DNA of 64,000 nucleotides from the NCBI RefSeq assembly GCF_000621785.1, contig NZ_JHXI01000010.1, positions 62,001-126,000 of the forward strand. Direction: 5' to 3'. Positions 25,619 to 33,816 of this stretch are shown here, in pieces. The stretch's first letter is position 1. The number at the start of each line of letters is the position of its first letter. The notes beneath the pieces were generated by a model. The model saw nothing but the letters and a program-made list of their open reading frames with translations, made no database searches and was not told where the DNA came from. A program made the position numbers and the translations under genes. Origin of the DNA: Ruminococcus flavefaciens ND2009. Lineage in GTDB: Bacteria; Bacillota; Clostridia; Oscillospirales; Ruminococcaceae.

Positions 25619-26945
25619 CCTCCTAAAAAAAGAGATCTCCGAACTCGTAAACGCTCAGATGATAATCGGACTGGTAGTTTCACTGGGCCTTTTCTGGATC
25701 ATGGGAAATGTTATGCAGTCAGTCACCTCAGAGCTTGCAGAGGACGCTAAGAATACCAACGTGTATATATGCGATATGGACGACAGCGACGTGACCCACG
25801 AACTGATAAGGAACATGGAGAGCGACGGCGCTACCGTCAATAAAGTCACTGTAGACGGTGAGGATTACGCCTCAGCCTTCAAGGACAACAGCTTCAAGAG
25901 CTTCGTGGTCCTGCCGAAGGGCTTCGCAGACCAGCTGGCAAAGGGCGACAAGCCCGAGGTCATCTCAGTGACCAAGCTTAGATCCGCTTCCACATTCAGC
26001 GGTCTCACAGGCGGCACCGATACCGCTGAGGCTCTCATAAACAAGTATGTTTCTATTGAGATCTCGAAGCAGCACGGTGTAACTGAGGAAGATCTGAAAA
26101 ATATCGAGTCGGAGCTTACGGTAGTCAGCCATACGGTAGTCGCCGATAAGTCCGCAAAGGTATCCAGCGGAGCTGTCCTCGGAAAAATAACCACAACAAA
26201 CCTGATACTCCCCATTATTATAATGGTGCTCATTCTCATGACGTCCCAGTCACTGATAGCATCAATATCAAACGAGAAAATAGACAAGACCCTTGAGACC
26301 CTGCTCTCGGCACCTGTTTCAAGAGGCTCTGTAATAACGGCAAAAATGCTTGCAGCAGCTATCGTAGCTCTCATCAATGCAGGTGTTATGATGCTCGGCT
26401 TCTCGGCGTACTCAAAGGGCATGACAGGAGCTGTGACCAACGACCTCGGTGTTTCGGACGCAGTTAACAAGGTACTCTCCACAGGAGATGCAATGAAGCA
26501 GCTGGGGCTTAACCTGGGCTTTACGGATTACCTCCTTGTGGGAGTTCAGCTCTTCATCACCATTATGATCTGTCTGGCGATCTCAATTATCCTGGGCGCA
26601 CTGGTAAATGACTCAAAGACGTCACAGACCATGCTCCTTCCCATAATGATGATGGTAATGATCCCCTGGTTCGTGTCAATGTTCACCGATGTGAACTCAC
26701 TTCCCATGATCCCCAGGATCATAGTTTACGCTATCCCCTTTACCCACACATTCACCTCTATACCTAACCTGATGTTCGGCAACATGACCGAATTCTGGAT
26801 AGGTATGGTGTATCAAATAATCGTATTTGCAGTGGTGATGTTCTTCGCACTGAAGCTTTTCAAGTCAGACAAGATACTCACCATGTCACTGAACTTCGGT
26901 CAGAAGTCCAGATTCAAGAAAGCAGGCAAAACCATCGAGGATTGA
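25605..26945 (+). CDS. ABC-2 type permease, NatB type
   Basis: The 446 residues begin with a cytoplasmic segment and TM1 (about 20-40), a 150-residue extracytoplasmic domain, then five helices from about 198 to the end (ILPIIIMVLILMTSQSL; AAAIVALINAGVMMLGF; VQLFITIMICLAISII and others). This is the NatB/YhaP layout. The segment NEKIDKTLETLLSAPVSR matches the conserved cytoplasmic loop of the family. It overlaps the ATPase gene and ends just before a strong terminator, so the two genes form a complete bicistronic unit. Confidence 0.92.
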   Translation: MKFINLLKKEISELVNAQMIIGLVVSLGLFWIMGNVMQSVTSELAEDAKNTNVYICDMDDSDVTHELIRNMESDGATVNKVTVDGEDYASAFKDNSFKSFVVLPKGFADQLAKGDKPEVISVTKLRSASTFSGLTGGTDTAEALINKYVSIEISKQHGVTEEDLKNIESELTVVSHTVVADKSAKVSSGAVLGKITTTNLILPIIIMVLILMTSQSLIASISNEKIDKTLETLLSAPVSRGSVITAKMLAAAIVALINAGVMMLGFSAYSKGMTGAVTNDLGVSDAVNKVLSTGDAMKQLGLNLGFTDYLLVGVQLFITIMICLAISIILGALVNDSKTSQTMLLPIMMMVMIPWFVSMFTDVNSLPMIPRIIVYAIPFTHTFTSIPNLMFGNMTEFWIGMVYQIIVFAVVMFFALKLFKSDKILTMSLNFGQKSRFKKAGKTIED

Positions 26946-26970
26946 TTCCTCTTCCCTTTCCCCATGAAAA

Positions 26971-27009
26971 GGCGCAGCAGTTTCCGCTCGGGAGCTGCTG
27001 CGCCTTTTT
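26971..27009 (+). terminator. Terminator of the natAB-type operon
   Basis: GGCGCAGCAG/CTGCTGCGCC, a perfect 10-bp stem with a 14-nt loop followed by TTTTT; the left side is preceded by AAAA, so it could also work on the minus strand. It starts 25 nt after the permease stop. Confidence 0.9.
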
Positions 27010-27038
27010 ATTTACGTGTATCCGCATATAAAGCAAAA

Positions 27039-27061
27039 AGCTATGCAGTAACTGCATAGCT
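27039..27061 (-). terminator. Terminator of the flippase-deoD transcript
   Basis: A perfect inverted repeat with 11-bp arms (AGCTATGCAGT) around a single base. On the minus strand the hairpin is followed by TTTTTGC. It lies 116 nt downstream of the deoD stop in the same direction, after an AT-rich stretch. Confidence 0.75.
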
Positions 27062-27177
27062 GTCAAAATAAAATGAATAAATATAGAAGGGGAATTGGGG
27101 GATTACTTAATCCACTAATAATATACCAATCCAACCTTAAAATAATCTTAAAGTTACCTTAAATTTTCCTGAATTTT

Positions 27178-27888
27178 TCATTTTACGGAATATGCGGTCT
27201 CAAGAGCTATCTCCATCATGTCGCGGAAGGTGGTCTGTCTCTCCTCGGCAGAGGTGGAAAGTCCCTTCATCGGGCAGTCCGAAACTGTCAGTATGCAGAG
27301 GGCGTTCTTCCCTGCCCTTGCGGCATTCATGTAGAGCGCAGCCGCCTCCATCTCGATAGCAAGGACGCCCATTTTCTGCCACTGTGCAAGACTGTCGGCG
27401 TCATCGTAGAAGGTGTCGCTGGAGAAGATATTGCCCACATGGAAGCTTGCCCCCTTCTCCTGCGCAGCCTTTACCGCCGCGGAAATAAGGCTCCATGAGG
27501 CTGTGGGAGCATAGGTGCCGGGAAGCCTGTACTGTGAAGCATAGGCAGAGTTGGTGCTGGCACTCATTCCGATAACGACGTCGCGGAGCTGAACATTGTC
27601 CGCAACAGCTCCTGCGGTTCCTACTCTGATGATATTCTCAACGCCGTACTCGTTGAAGAGCTCCCAGGAGTATATACCGATGGAGGGCATACCCATGCCG
27701 CTTCCCTGGACGGATACGGGTACTCCCTTGTACTTTCCCGTGTAGCCCAGCATACCTCTTACCTCGTTGTAGCAGACGGGGTCCTCAAGATAATTCTCGG
27801 CGATGAACTTTGCTCTCAGGGGGTCTCCGGGCATGAGAACGGTTTTTGCGATGTCGCCTTTATTGGCGTTGTTGTGTGGTGTCGGCAT
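27178..27888 (-). CDS. deoD: Purine-nucleoside phosphorylase, DeoD type
   Basis: Phosphorolysis of purine (deoxy)nucleosides to base and (deoxy)ribose-1-phosphate in salvage. The 236 residues begin MPTPHNNANKGDIAKTVLMPGDPLRAKFIAE, the hallmark of hexameric trimeric-type DeoD; also seen are GTAGAV (phosphate site), SDTFYDD, the MEAAALYMNAA segment and SDCPM with the catalytic Asp near residue 205. The start ATG has GGAGG 8 nt upstream; an in-frame upstream extension lacks support. Length matches E. coli DeoD. It follows the flippase gene by 65 nt in the same direction. Confidence 0.96.
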   Translation of the reverse strand: MPTPHNNANKGDIAKTVLMPGDPLRAKFIAENYLEDPVCYNEVRGMLGYTGKYKGVPVSVQGSGMGMPSIGIYSWELFNEYGVENIIRVGTAGAVADNVQLRDVVIGMSASTNSAYASQYRLPGTYAPTASWSLISAAVKAAQEKGASFHVGNIFSSDTFYDDADSLAQWQKMGVLAIEMEAAALYMNAARAGKNALCILTVSDCPMKGLSTSAEERQTTFRDMMEIALETAYSVK

Positions 27889-27953
27889 GAAAAATTCCTC
27901 CTTTTTGTATTGGACGGTATCCTGCAAGCAGGCTTATCCGTCACGAATTTATG

Positions 27954-29384
27954 TCAGCTTCTCTTGAGAAGCTTCTTGGCGGTGTCGATTATCGCCTGAT
28001 AGTTTGTGAACATTATATATGCGAAAAGCAGGAACACCCACAGCAGATACAGCTTGGGCGAGCCTATGATAAGCACTGCCATCACCATCAGAACTCCCGT
28101 ATTGATAAGGTTCTTTATGGCATTGAATTTGAAGGGCACATAGTATCTTGCGTCGATTATTCTCGCCCAGAAGCAGATGAGATAGCTGAGGAGAGTTGCC
28201 ACGGCTGCGCCCTGTATGCCCCAGAGAGGAATGAGGAAGTAGTTCATGGGGATATTGATACCGCAGGCAACGAGAGCTGTCCAGCAGGCGTTTTTCGGGT
28301 GCTTGGTGGCGGTGTAGATGCTTCCCAGAAACTGGTTGAAGCACATGAAGATAACTGCAACAACGAGTATGGGAGTGTAGATGTAAACATTCTCATACAC
28401 CGCATACTTGTCCGAGGGGACAAGGAAAGAAGTGACCGGCTTGATTATAAGGAGAAGTCCGGCACCTGCCATGAACATTATGGCTTCATAGGCTGAGAAT
28501 ACTCTTTCGTAGAACTTGTTCCTGTCCGCGGAGTTGTTCTCGGTTATAGCGGACATACTCCACGCCTGGAAGAAAATGGTGGAGACCACGGAAATGAGGT
28601 TCGGTATCTTGTTGGCGTAGCCGTAAAGGCCTACAGCTCCCTCGCCCAGGTCGTGATAGTCGCTGTGCATAACTCTGAGGAAAAGTCTGTCGGAGAGGGA
28701 GGTTATCGCCCACATTACTATGGTAGGGATAAGAGGGCCCGCAAAGCGCATCATTTCCTGTGCAAGCGCTCTGTTGAAGTAATCCTTTTTCAGGAAATCC
28801 CGGAGCCTTGCCGCCACGAAAAGAAATACAACGGAGCAGCTGTCCGAGAGTATGACCGCAAGAAGGAAGCCCTTGACGCCCATCTGCATCTTTGATATGA
28901 AAACGATGTTGAACAGGAAGAATGTCAGGGTGGTCAGTATTCCGTCAAGTGAGAAAAGCTTTACCATATCCCTTGAGCGGACGAAGTTCTGACACAGCAT
29001 TCGCAGGGACGACATGGTGGCATAGGCTATGAACAGCAGCGTGTAGCCTTTGAGGAAGTTCAGTGCAGGCAGCCCCCGCATTATGGGGACGCATACTGCC
29101 ATTATCGCCATTCCCGCCAGAGTTATCATGCTTGAGGTGGTGAATACCTCCCTCTTGTCATATTCCTTATCGAGACCGAAGCGGATAAGATACTCCTGAA
29201 GCGCGAATGTGAACACAGGCTGTATGAGGAGCAGAGTGGTCTCAAGGAGGTCCTTTACACCACTGTTTACATCGTCGATATTATGTGCATACAGTCTTGT
29301 CAGCAGTATAACCAGTATCTTTGAGCCGAATACGCCAATGGCAAAGACGCCCGTATTCAAGGCAAGCTTTTTATATTTATTCAT
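27954..29384 (-). CDS. Polysaccharide flippase, MOP/Wzx family
   Basis: Membrane transporter of the MATE-like MOP superfamily, probably moving a lipid-linked oligosaccharide or wall precursor. The 476 residues have about 14 hydrophobic helices and the N-terminal pattern NTGVFAIGVFGSKILVILLTRLYAH typical of Wzx-like proteins. The basic cytoplasmic loops and lack of soluble domains agree. The start ATG has GGAG 8 nt upstream. No glycosyltransferases are nearby, so the substrate cannot be inferred. Transcribed from its own promoter and probably together with deoD. Confidence 0.88.
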   Translation of the reverse strand: MNKYKKLALNTGVFAIGVFGSKILVILLTRLYAHNIDDVNSGVKDLLETTLLLIQPVFTFALQEYLIRFGLDKEYDKREVFTTSSMITLAGMAIMAVCVPIMRGLPALNFLKGYTLLFIAYATMSSLRMLCQNFVRSRDMVKLFSLDGILTTLTFFLFNIVFISKMQMGVKGFLLAVILSDSCSVVFLFVAARLRDFLKKDYFNRALAQEMMRFAGPLIPTIVMWAITSLSDRLFLRVMHSDYHDLGEGAVGLYGYANKIPNLISVVSTIFFQAWSMSAITENNSADRNKFYERVFSAYEAIMFMAGAGLLLIIKPVTSFLVPSDKYAVYENVYIYTPILVVAVIFMCFNQFLGSIYTATKHPKNACWTALVACGINIPMNYFLIPLWGIQGAAVATLLSYLICFWARIIDARYYVPFKFNAIKNLINTGVLMVMAVLIIGSPKLYLLWVFLLFAYIMFTNYQAIIDTAKKLLKRS

Positions 29385-29427
29385 TTTCCACACTCCGAAC
29401 AGTTTACATAATAGTATTATACAAAAT

Positions 29428-29456
29428 ATTATACCATATAAAAATTAATAAATCAA
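29428..29456 (-). promoter_or_regulatory. Sigma-A promoter of the flippase gene
   Basis: On the minus strand -35 TTGATT, 17-bp AT-rich spacer, -10 TATAAT preceded by TGG. Same -35, spacing and extended -10 as the ribosomal operon promoter at 10504-10532. Confidence 0.78.
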
Positions 29457-29498
29457 CGCTCGCGGAGAAAAACTGCGGCTTTTTATATCTGTAATGCG

Positions 29499-29533
29499 AA
29501 AAGCCCCCGGGCGCTCATTGAACACTCGGGGGC
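29499..29533 (-). terminator. Terminator of the Q/N-rich DUF4190-like gene
   Basis: GCCCCCG (29503-29509) pairs with CGGGGGC (29527-29533); on the minus strand the stem is followed by TTTTCGC. It lies 41 nt after the stop of the gene at 29574. Confidence 0.78.
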
Positions 29534-29573
29534 AATTTTATATTGTCTTGCAATATTATTCAGTTCTTTCCGC

Positions 29574-30212
29574 TTACTTTATAAACAGTGACAATTCATC
29601 AAGAGCCTCCCAGACAGATGATGAGCCTGCAGCTGCCATGAGTATGATGAAAAGAACTGCAACAGCAAGTGAAATTACGGAAAGAACGATACCTGTAACA
29701 GCCATTCCCTTGCCTGCGGGGCCCTTCTTGATAGCAACTGCACCAAGAATAAGACCGATAATAGACAGTATTATGGTAATGGGGTATAAGCAGCATGAAA
29801 TAAGCATACCTACTATACCAAGCACCATTGAAGCCACAGCCATTCCCACGCTGCCCTCCTGAGGAGGTGCCTGGTAGGGATTCTGCATATTGGGCTGAAA
29901 ACGATTCTGAGGTCCGTAGTTGTTGGGGGCGGGACCGTTCTGGTAGCCCTGCTGCTGATACGGGTTCTGAGGTCCGTAGTAATTCGGATTAGGTCCGTTC
30001 TGATAGCCGCCCTGCTGACCGTAGGGAGCTCCGCCGTTCTGGTAGCCGCCCTGCTGCTGTCCGTAAGGAGCGCTGTTGTTTGAGTAGCCGCCCTGCTGAG
30101 CGTTAGGGTCGGGACCGTCTACATATCCTGTTATCTGCTCGCCGCTGTTGATACCGCCCTGCTGAGCATTCGGATCAGTTCCCTGCTGTCCGTTGTTGTA
30201 ATTGTTATCCAT
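29574..30212 (-). CDS. DUF4190-like membrane protein with Q/N/G/Y-rich repeat region
   Basis: The 212 residues fall into two parts. Residues 1-120 are a low-complexity region made of repeated units such as QQGGYQNG and NYYGPQNPYQQQ, dominated by Q, N, G, Y and P. Residues 125-200 hold two hydrophobic helices (GMAVASMVLGIVGMLISCC and GMAVTGIVLSVISLAVAV) in the DUF4190 pattern. The start ATG (MDNNYNNGQQG) has GGAGG 9 nt upstream. It is a longer paralogue of the product at 30728-31129, with a near-identical promoter and leader. Prion-like composition suggests self-association, but the function is unknown. Confidence 0.85.
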   Translation of the reverse strand: MDNNYNNGQQGTDPNAQQGGINSGEQITGYVDGPDPNAQQGGYSNNSAPYGQQQGGYQNGGAPYGQQGGYQNGPNPNYYGPQNPYQQQGYQNGPAPNNYGPQNRFQPNMQNPYQAPPQEGSVGMAVASMVLGIVGMLISCCLYPITIILSIIGLILGAVAIKKGPAGKGMAVTGIVLSVISLAVAVLFIILMAAAGSSSVWEALDELSLFIK

Positions 30213-30248
30213 TTGATAGACCCTCCTAAAGGTACTTTTAATAAATAA

Positions 30249-30277
30249 AGTATACCATTTTTCCCGTATTTTGTCAA
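30249..30277 (-). promoter_or_regulatory. Promoter of the Q/N-rich DUF4190-like gene
   Basis: On the minus strand -35 TTGACA, 17-bp spacer, -10 TATACT. Promoter and leader closely match those at 31165-31193: both share TTGACAAAATA, GGTATACTTTAT and TACCTTTAGG, which shows that the two paralogues were duplicated with their control regions. Confidence 0.82.
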
Positions 30278-30286
30278 TATAAAAAG

Positions 30287-30318
30287 AATAAGCTCCCGCA
30301 TGGAAACGAGAGCTTATT
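30287..30318 (-). terminator. Terminator of the DUF4190-like/DUF2752 operon
   Basis: AATAAGCTC/GAGCTTATT, a 9-bp stem, followed on the minus strand by CTTTTT. It overlaps the last codons of the DUF2752 gene, whose stop (30329) is 10 nt upstream of the stem, and precedes the next promoter. Confidence 0.75.
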
Positions 30319-30328
30319 TGTGTCATCT

Positions 30329-30724
30329 TTAAGATACAGGACCCAGCACGGGAAAAATATTCCTCAGCACGTAAAAGACCAGGAATGCTGAGATTATCAG
30401 CCCCCAGACAAGTCCCTTACGGGGAAGCAGCTTTACCTCCCTGCCGCTTATGCCGATAACTGTTTCCAGATACAGCATCAGAAGCAGGAATGCAATGAAA
30501 GGCATTGCGGGGTTATCGCGGATAGCTGTGATGATACGAAAGTGGAGCAGATCGTTCACGCTCCTGGTATTACCGCAGCCCGTACACCATAATCCCGTCA
30601 TTTTATGCACATAGCATTCAGGGAAGTGCTTCTCGAATCCTATTATATAATTCCTGAGAGCGAACAGGACAGCGACCGCCAGAGGCGCCGCCGCACCTAT
30701 TATTATTCTCAGTCGTTTAGACAT
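30329..30724 (-). CDS. DUF2752 domain membrane protein
   Basis: The 131 residues have three hydrophobic helices and the family motif CTGCGNTRSVNDLL near residue 50, with the paired cysteines and TR of DUF2752. The function is unknown; members are small membrane proteins. Its ATG lies 3 nt after the stop of the shorter DUF4190-like gene, so the two are co-transcribed and probably coupled. Confidence 0.87.
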   Translation of the reverse strand: MSKRLRIIIGAAAPLAVAVLFALRNYIIGFEKHFPECYVHKMTGLWCTGCGNTRSVNDLLHFRIITAIRDNPAMPFIAFLLLMLYLETVIGISGREVKLLPRKGLVWGLIISAFLVFYVLRNIFPVLGPVS

Positions 30725-30727
30725 ATC

Positions 30728-31129
30728 TTACTTGATGAAAAGAGCGCCGTCCTGAAGGCTCTCTGCCCACTCCTTGAGTGAGTTGCCTGCAACTGCAGCG
30801 AGAATGATACCGAGAACGCCAAGTGCGAGACCGATGATACCGCAAACGATACCGGCTGTAGCCTGACCCTGACCGGGAAGGCCCTTCTTCTTAACATTAA
30901 AGCCGAGAGCGATAGCGATGATACCGCAGACGATACCTACATAAGTAATGCAGCATCCGATAACGATAGCACAGATACCGAGAACCATTGAAGCGATAGC
31001 CATGCCCTTGCTTCCCTGGGGCTCAAGTCCGCCGTTGTTGTAAGGATCCTGAACATATCCGCCGCCCTGTGCGTAAGGATCAGTAGACATATTCTGCTGA
31101 TTGTTGTCGTTGTTGTAATTATTATCCAT
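30728..31129 (-). CDS. Short DUF4190-like membrane protein
   Basis: The 133 residues start MDNNYNNDNNQQNMSTD. The low-complexity head is only about 45 residues, followed by three hydrophobic helices (GMAIASMVLGICAIVIGCC; VGIVCGIIAIALGF; GIVCGIIGLALGVLGII). The C-terminus ends GALFIK, matching ELSLFIK in the paralogue at 29574. The ATG has GGAGG 8 nt upstream. It forms an operon with the DUF2752 gene. Confidence 0.85.
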   Translation of the reverse strand: MDNNYNNDNNQQNMSTDPYAQGGGYVQDPYNNGGLEPQGSKGMAIASMVLGICAIVIGCCITYVGIVCGIIAIALGFNVKKKGLPGQGQATAGIVCGIIGLALGVLGIILAAVAGNSLKEWAESLQDGALFIK

Positions 31130-31164
31130 GATAAAATCCTCCCTAAAGGTATTATAATACATAA

Positions 31165-31193
31165 AGTATACCACCTTTGGTATATTTTGTCAA
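31165..31193 (-). promoter_or_regulatory. Promoter of the short DUF4190-like/DUF2752 operon
   Basis: On the minus strand -35 TTGACA, 17-bp spacer, -10 TATACT; near-duplicate of the promoter at 30249-30277. Confidence 0.82.
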
Positions 31194-31270
31194 TAGATTG
31201 GGAAAAAAATATTTGAAAAATTTATAGGTACATATGTATAAACTATTGCACAATTGTATAAAAAGGAGAA

Positions 31271-31299
31271 GGCGCTGCCGTTGTTCGGGCGGCAGCGCC
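31271..31299 (-). terminator. Terminator of the hybrid importer/adaptor operon
   Basis: GGCGCTGCCG/CGGCAGCGCC, a perfect 10-bp GC-rich stem with a 9-nt loop; on the minus strand followed by TTCTCCTTTTT. It lies 66 nt after the stop of the solute-binding lipoprotein. Confidence 0.85.
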
Positions 31300-31365
31300 A
31301 AAAATAAGGAGGTTGTATTTATATACGAAAATATGTGAATAGCATTAATAATTATACATCGCTTA

Positions 31366-33750
31366 TCAGCTCTGCTCGCTTACCAGGAGCGATACGCGGT
31401 TCTGGATAAGATCAATGATCTCGTCGGCAGTCTTCTCGCCGCCAAGGTAAGCCATGACCTCTTCCTCAAGTATAGACTCTACCTCGGGATCGAAGTCAGC
31501 GGAAACGTTGTCAGCCTTTTCGATATAGTCTACGATAAAGTCTCTTTCTTCCTGTGTAAGAGGATCGACCTTTACTTCCTTAGAGCCGTCATAGTAGGTA
31601 TAGTCTTCTTCTATCTCCTTGCCGTTCTCGTCCTTGTAGGTAGGCTTCTTCATAGTCTTGTCAGCTTCCTTGTCAAATTCGGATCTGAGTGAGGAGAAGC
31701 CGTAGCGGTAGGAACCCTCCTCGTCATCTACTGGCTTGAAGAATTCCTTGATGAATGCCCAGCAGGCGTCCTTATCCTCTGCGTTTGAGAGGATAGCGAA
31801 GTGCTGATTGAGTGAGAGGACTGCGCCTCTTCCGTCAGTTGAGGGATTGCCTACAAAAACGATGTCCTCGCCCTTTAATCTTCCCTTGACGGTTGTGATA
31901 TACTCACTGAAATCGCCTAAATAAAGATCGCCGAGGAGCACCTTGTCGTTCTTGAGGTTATCCTCAGAGAAGTACTCGTTTACCGCACTCTGATCCTCCC
32001 AGTCGATGAGCTCTTCCTGTGAGGGGAATTCGTTGCAGAACTCAAGGAGCTTTCTGATCTCGGGTGTGTCGAAGTTGCAGGTGCCCTTCTCATAGTCGAT
32101 AACGTTGCCCAGTGAGCCGATCATCATCTGGAGTATGGATTCCTTGCAGTCGATATCTGTAAGTCTCATTCCGTCGGGGAGGTTCCTGTATGTCTCGATC
32201 ATATCATCGGGAGTCCAGTTTTCCTTGTCAACATACTTCTTCTTTGCGATCATGGTGCTGACAGTGAATGTAGGCGAAATTGAAAGGAGCTTGCCGTCGA
32301 TCTCACAAGCGTTGAGCACGTTGGGCATGATGTCGTCCTTGCTGATCTCGCTGTCATTGTTCATATAATCATAAAGGTCAACGAAGAGCCCCTTGTTGTA
32401 AAGGCTGTGGATAAGAGCGCCGTTATATGAAACGATCATGTCGGGAGCATTGCCTGAAACAATATCCTTCTTGAGCTGGTCTGCGCCGGAAGAGAGAGTC
32501 TTGCCTGACTCCTGATCGTAGTTGTCATACTTGCTGTAATCCACCATCTTGAAGCGCATATCATCATGGGACTTATTATAGTCTGAGATCTTTTCCTTTA
32601 CCTCCCAGTCGTCATAGAGAACGCCAACTGTGATGACCTTTGTATTCTCAAGCTCGGAAGCGTCACGCTTTGTAAGCTTATAGAGACCTTCCTCGCCGCT
32701 CTGATAATCATTGAAGCAGATAACATAGTCGCCGTCAGCCATGAAGAAGAGGGCGCTCACATAGCCGTTTCCAAGGTCGGAATCAAGCCAGTTTACTATC
32801 TCTGTAGCCTTGTTGTCGGCGTCAAGACCGTAAAGTCCCGAGGAACCGCTGACATAGAGTTTGTAATTGTCATCGCCCTTGAATATTGAGCCCATCTGTC
32901 CATCAAGACCTGCTGCGCTCATGTCGATAGCCTCGTCCTTCTCCTGAAGAGTCTCGGAATCAAGGAACTTGATAGACTGAGAGTTCTTGAAATAGCCTGT
33001 AACAGCGATAGTATCATCATCAATGGCTGAGAAGCTGTCGATATAATTTGCCTCGCCCAGGTCAAGCTTATCCTGTGCCTTTCCGTCAGCGTCCACGAGG
33101 ACGTAATCCTCGCTCATATCGCCGTACATTGAAAGAACAGCTCTTCCGCCGCCGATAGCGGACATTCTTCCGATATTGATACGTCCTTCCTCGTCAGCAT
33201 ACTCATCAAGACCTGAGATCTCTTTCTCAGACTTTATGGTGCCGTCGAGATCAACGGTATACATCTTATATGTACGCTTTATATTCTTGTCGAACTCCTC
33301 ATAATCGAAGTTCTCATAGTCAAAATCCGGGTCTTCAAAATCCGGCTTTTCCATATCGCCGTAATCCGATAATGTGGCGAGAGCCATGATCTCTCCGTCG
33401 GGAGCGACATTTACATCAAATGTCACATCATCATCGGGCTTTATGCCGAAATCAACGCTGATCTCGTTGAACTCGCCGAATTCATTGTCTGTAAGATAGA
33501 ATGTAGGTATGCCCTCACCGTAGTCATAGGTGCTGATGATGATCTGATCGTCATTCACCCTTCCGATGGAGCGTATATTTTCCACATCACAGTCCATCTC
33601 AACGGCTCTGTATGAGCCTGCCATGAGCTGCGCTGTGTCTTTTGACTTTCCGTCCTGATTTTTTTCCTTTGAGCAGGATACTGCTGATCCTGCGATAACG
33701 GTAAGTGCTGCGGAAAATGCTGTGATTCGTTTGAAAAATGTTTTTTCCAT
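31366..33750 (-). CDS. Large solute-binding lipoprotein
   Basis: The 794 residues start with a lipoprotein signal peptide (MEKTFFKRITAFSAALTVIAG, then SAVSC with Cys26). Residues 45-380 look like a beta-propeller or beta-rich domain with repeated acidic loops and DGQ/DDD turns. From ENTKVITVGVLYDDWEVKEKI (about 390) to the end it resembles a family-1 extracellular solute-binding domain (NAPDMIVSYNGALIHSLYNKGLFVDLYDYM). It is the last gene of the operon and presumably serves the permease pair at 36788-38579. The double architecture parallels the giant binding protein at 21511, but the N-terminal domain is different. The substrate is unknown. Confidence 0.85.
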   Translation of the reverse strand: MEKTFFKRITAFSAALTVIAGSAVSCSKEKNQDGKSKDTAQLMAGSYRAVEMDCDVENIRSIGRVNDDQIIISTYDYGEGIPTFYLTDNEFGEFNEISVDFGIKPDDDVTFDVNVAPDGEIMALATLSDYGDMEKPDFEDPDFDYENFDYEEFDKNIKRTYKMYTVDLDGTIKSEKEISGLDEYADEEGRINIGRMSAIGGGRAVLSMYGDMSEDYVLVDADGKAQDKLDLGEANYIDSFSAIDDDTIAVTGYFKNSQSIKFLDSETLQEKDEAIDMSAAGLDGQMGSIFKGDDNYKLYVSGSSGLYGLDADNKATEIVNWLDSDLGNGYVSALFFMADGDYVICFNDYQSGEEGLYKLTKRDASELENTKVITVGVLYDDWEVKEKISDYNKSHDDMRFKMVDYSKYDNYDQESGKTLSSGADQLKKDIVSGNAPDMIVSYNGALIHSLYNKGLFVDLYDYMNNDSEISKDDIMPNVLNACEIDGKLLSISPTFTVSTMIAKKKYVDKENWTPDDMIETYRNLPDGMRLTDIDCKESILQMMIGSLGNVIDYEKGTCNFDTPEIRKLLEFCNEFPSQEELIDWEDQSAVNEYFSEDNLKNDKVLLGDLYLGDFSEYITTVKGRLKGEDIVFVGNPSTDGRGAVLSLNQHFAILSNAEDKDACWAFIKEFFKPVDDEEGSYRYGFSSLRSEFDKEADKTMKKPTYKDENGKEIEEDYTYYDGSKEVKVDPLTQEERDFIVDYIEKADNVSADFDPEVESILEEEVMAYLGGEKTADEIIDLIQNRVSLLVSEQS

Positions 33751-33816
33751 AATAATCCCTCTTTTTCAGATTTTTTATTTTTATTGAACTTTCTTTTGTG
33801 TGCCTCGGTCTGTGCC

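Noticed and set aside
30728-31129. Short DUF4190-like gene as a truncated copy of the 29574 gene
   Set aside because: It has an intact start, promoter, membrane domain and its own co-transcribed partner; only the low-complexity region is shorter.
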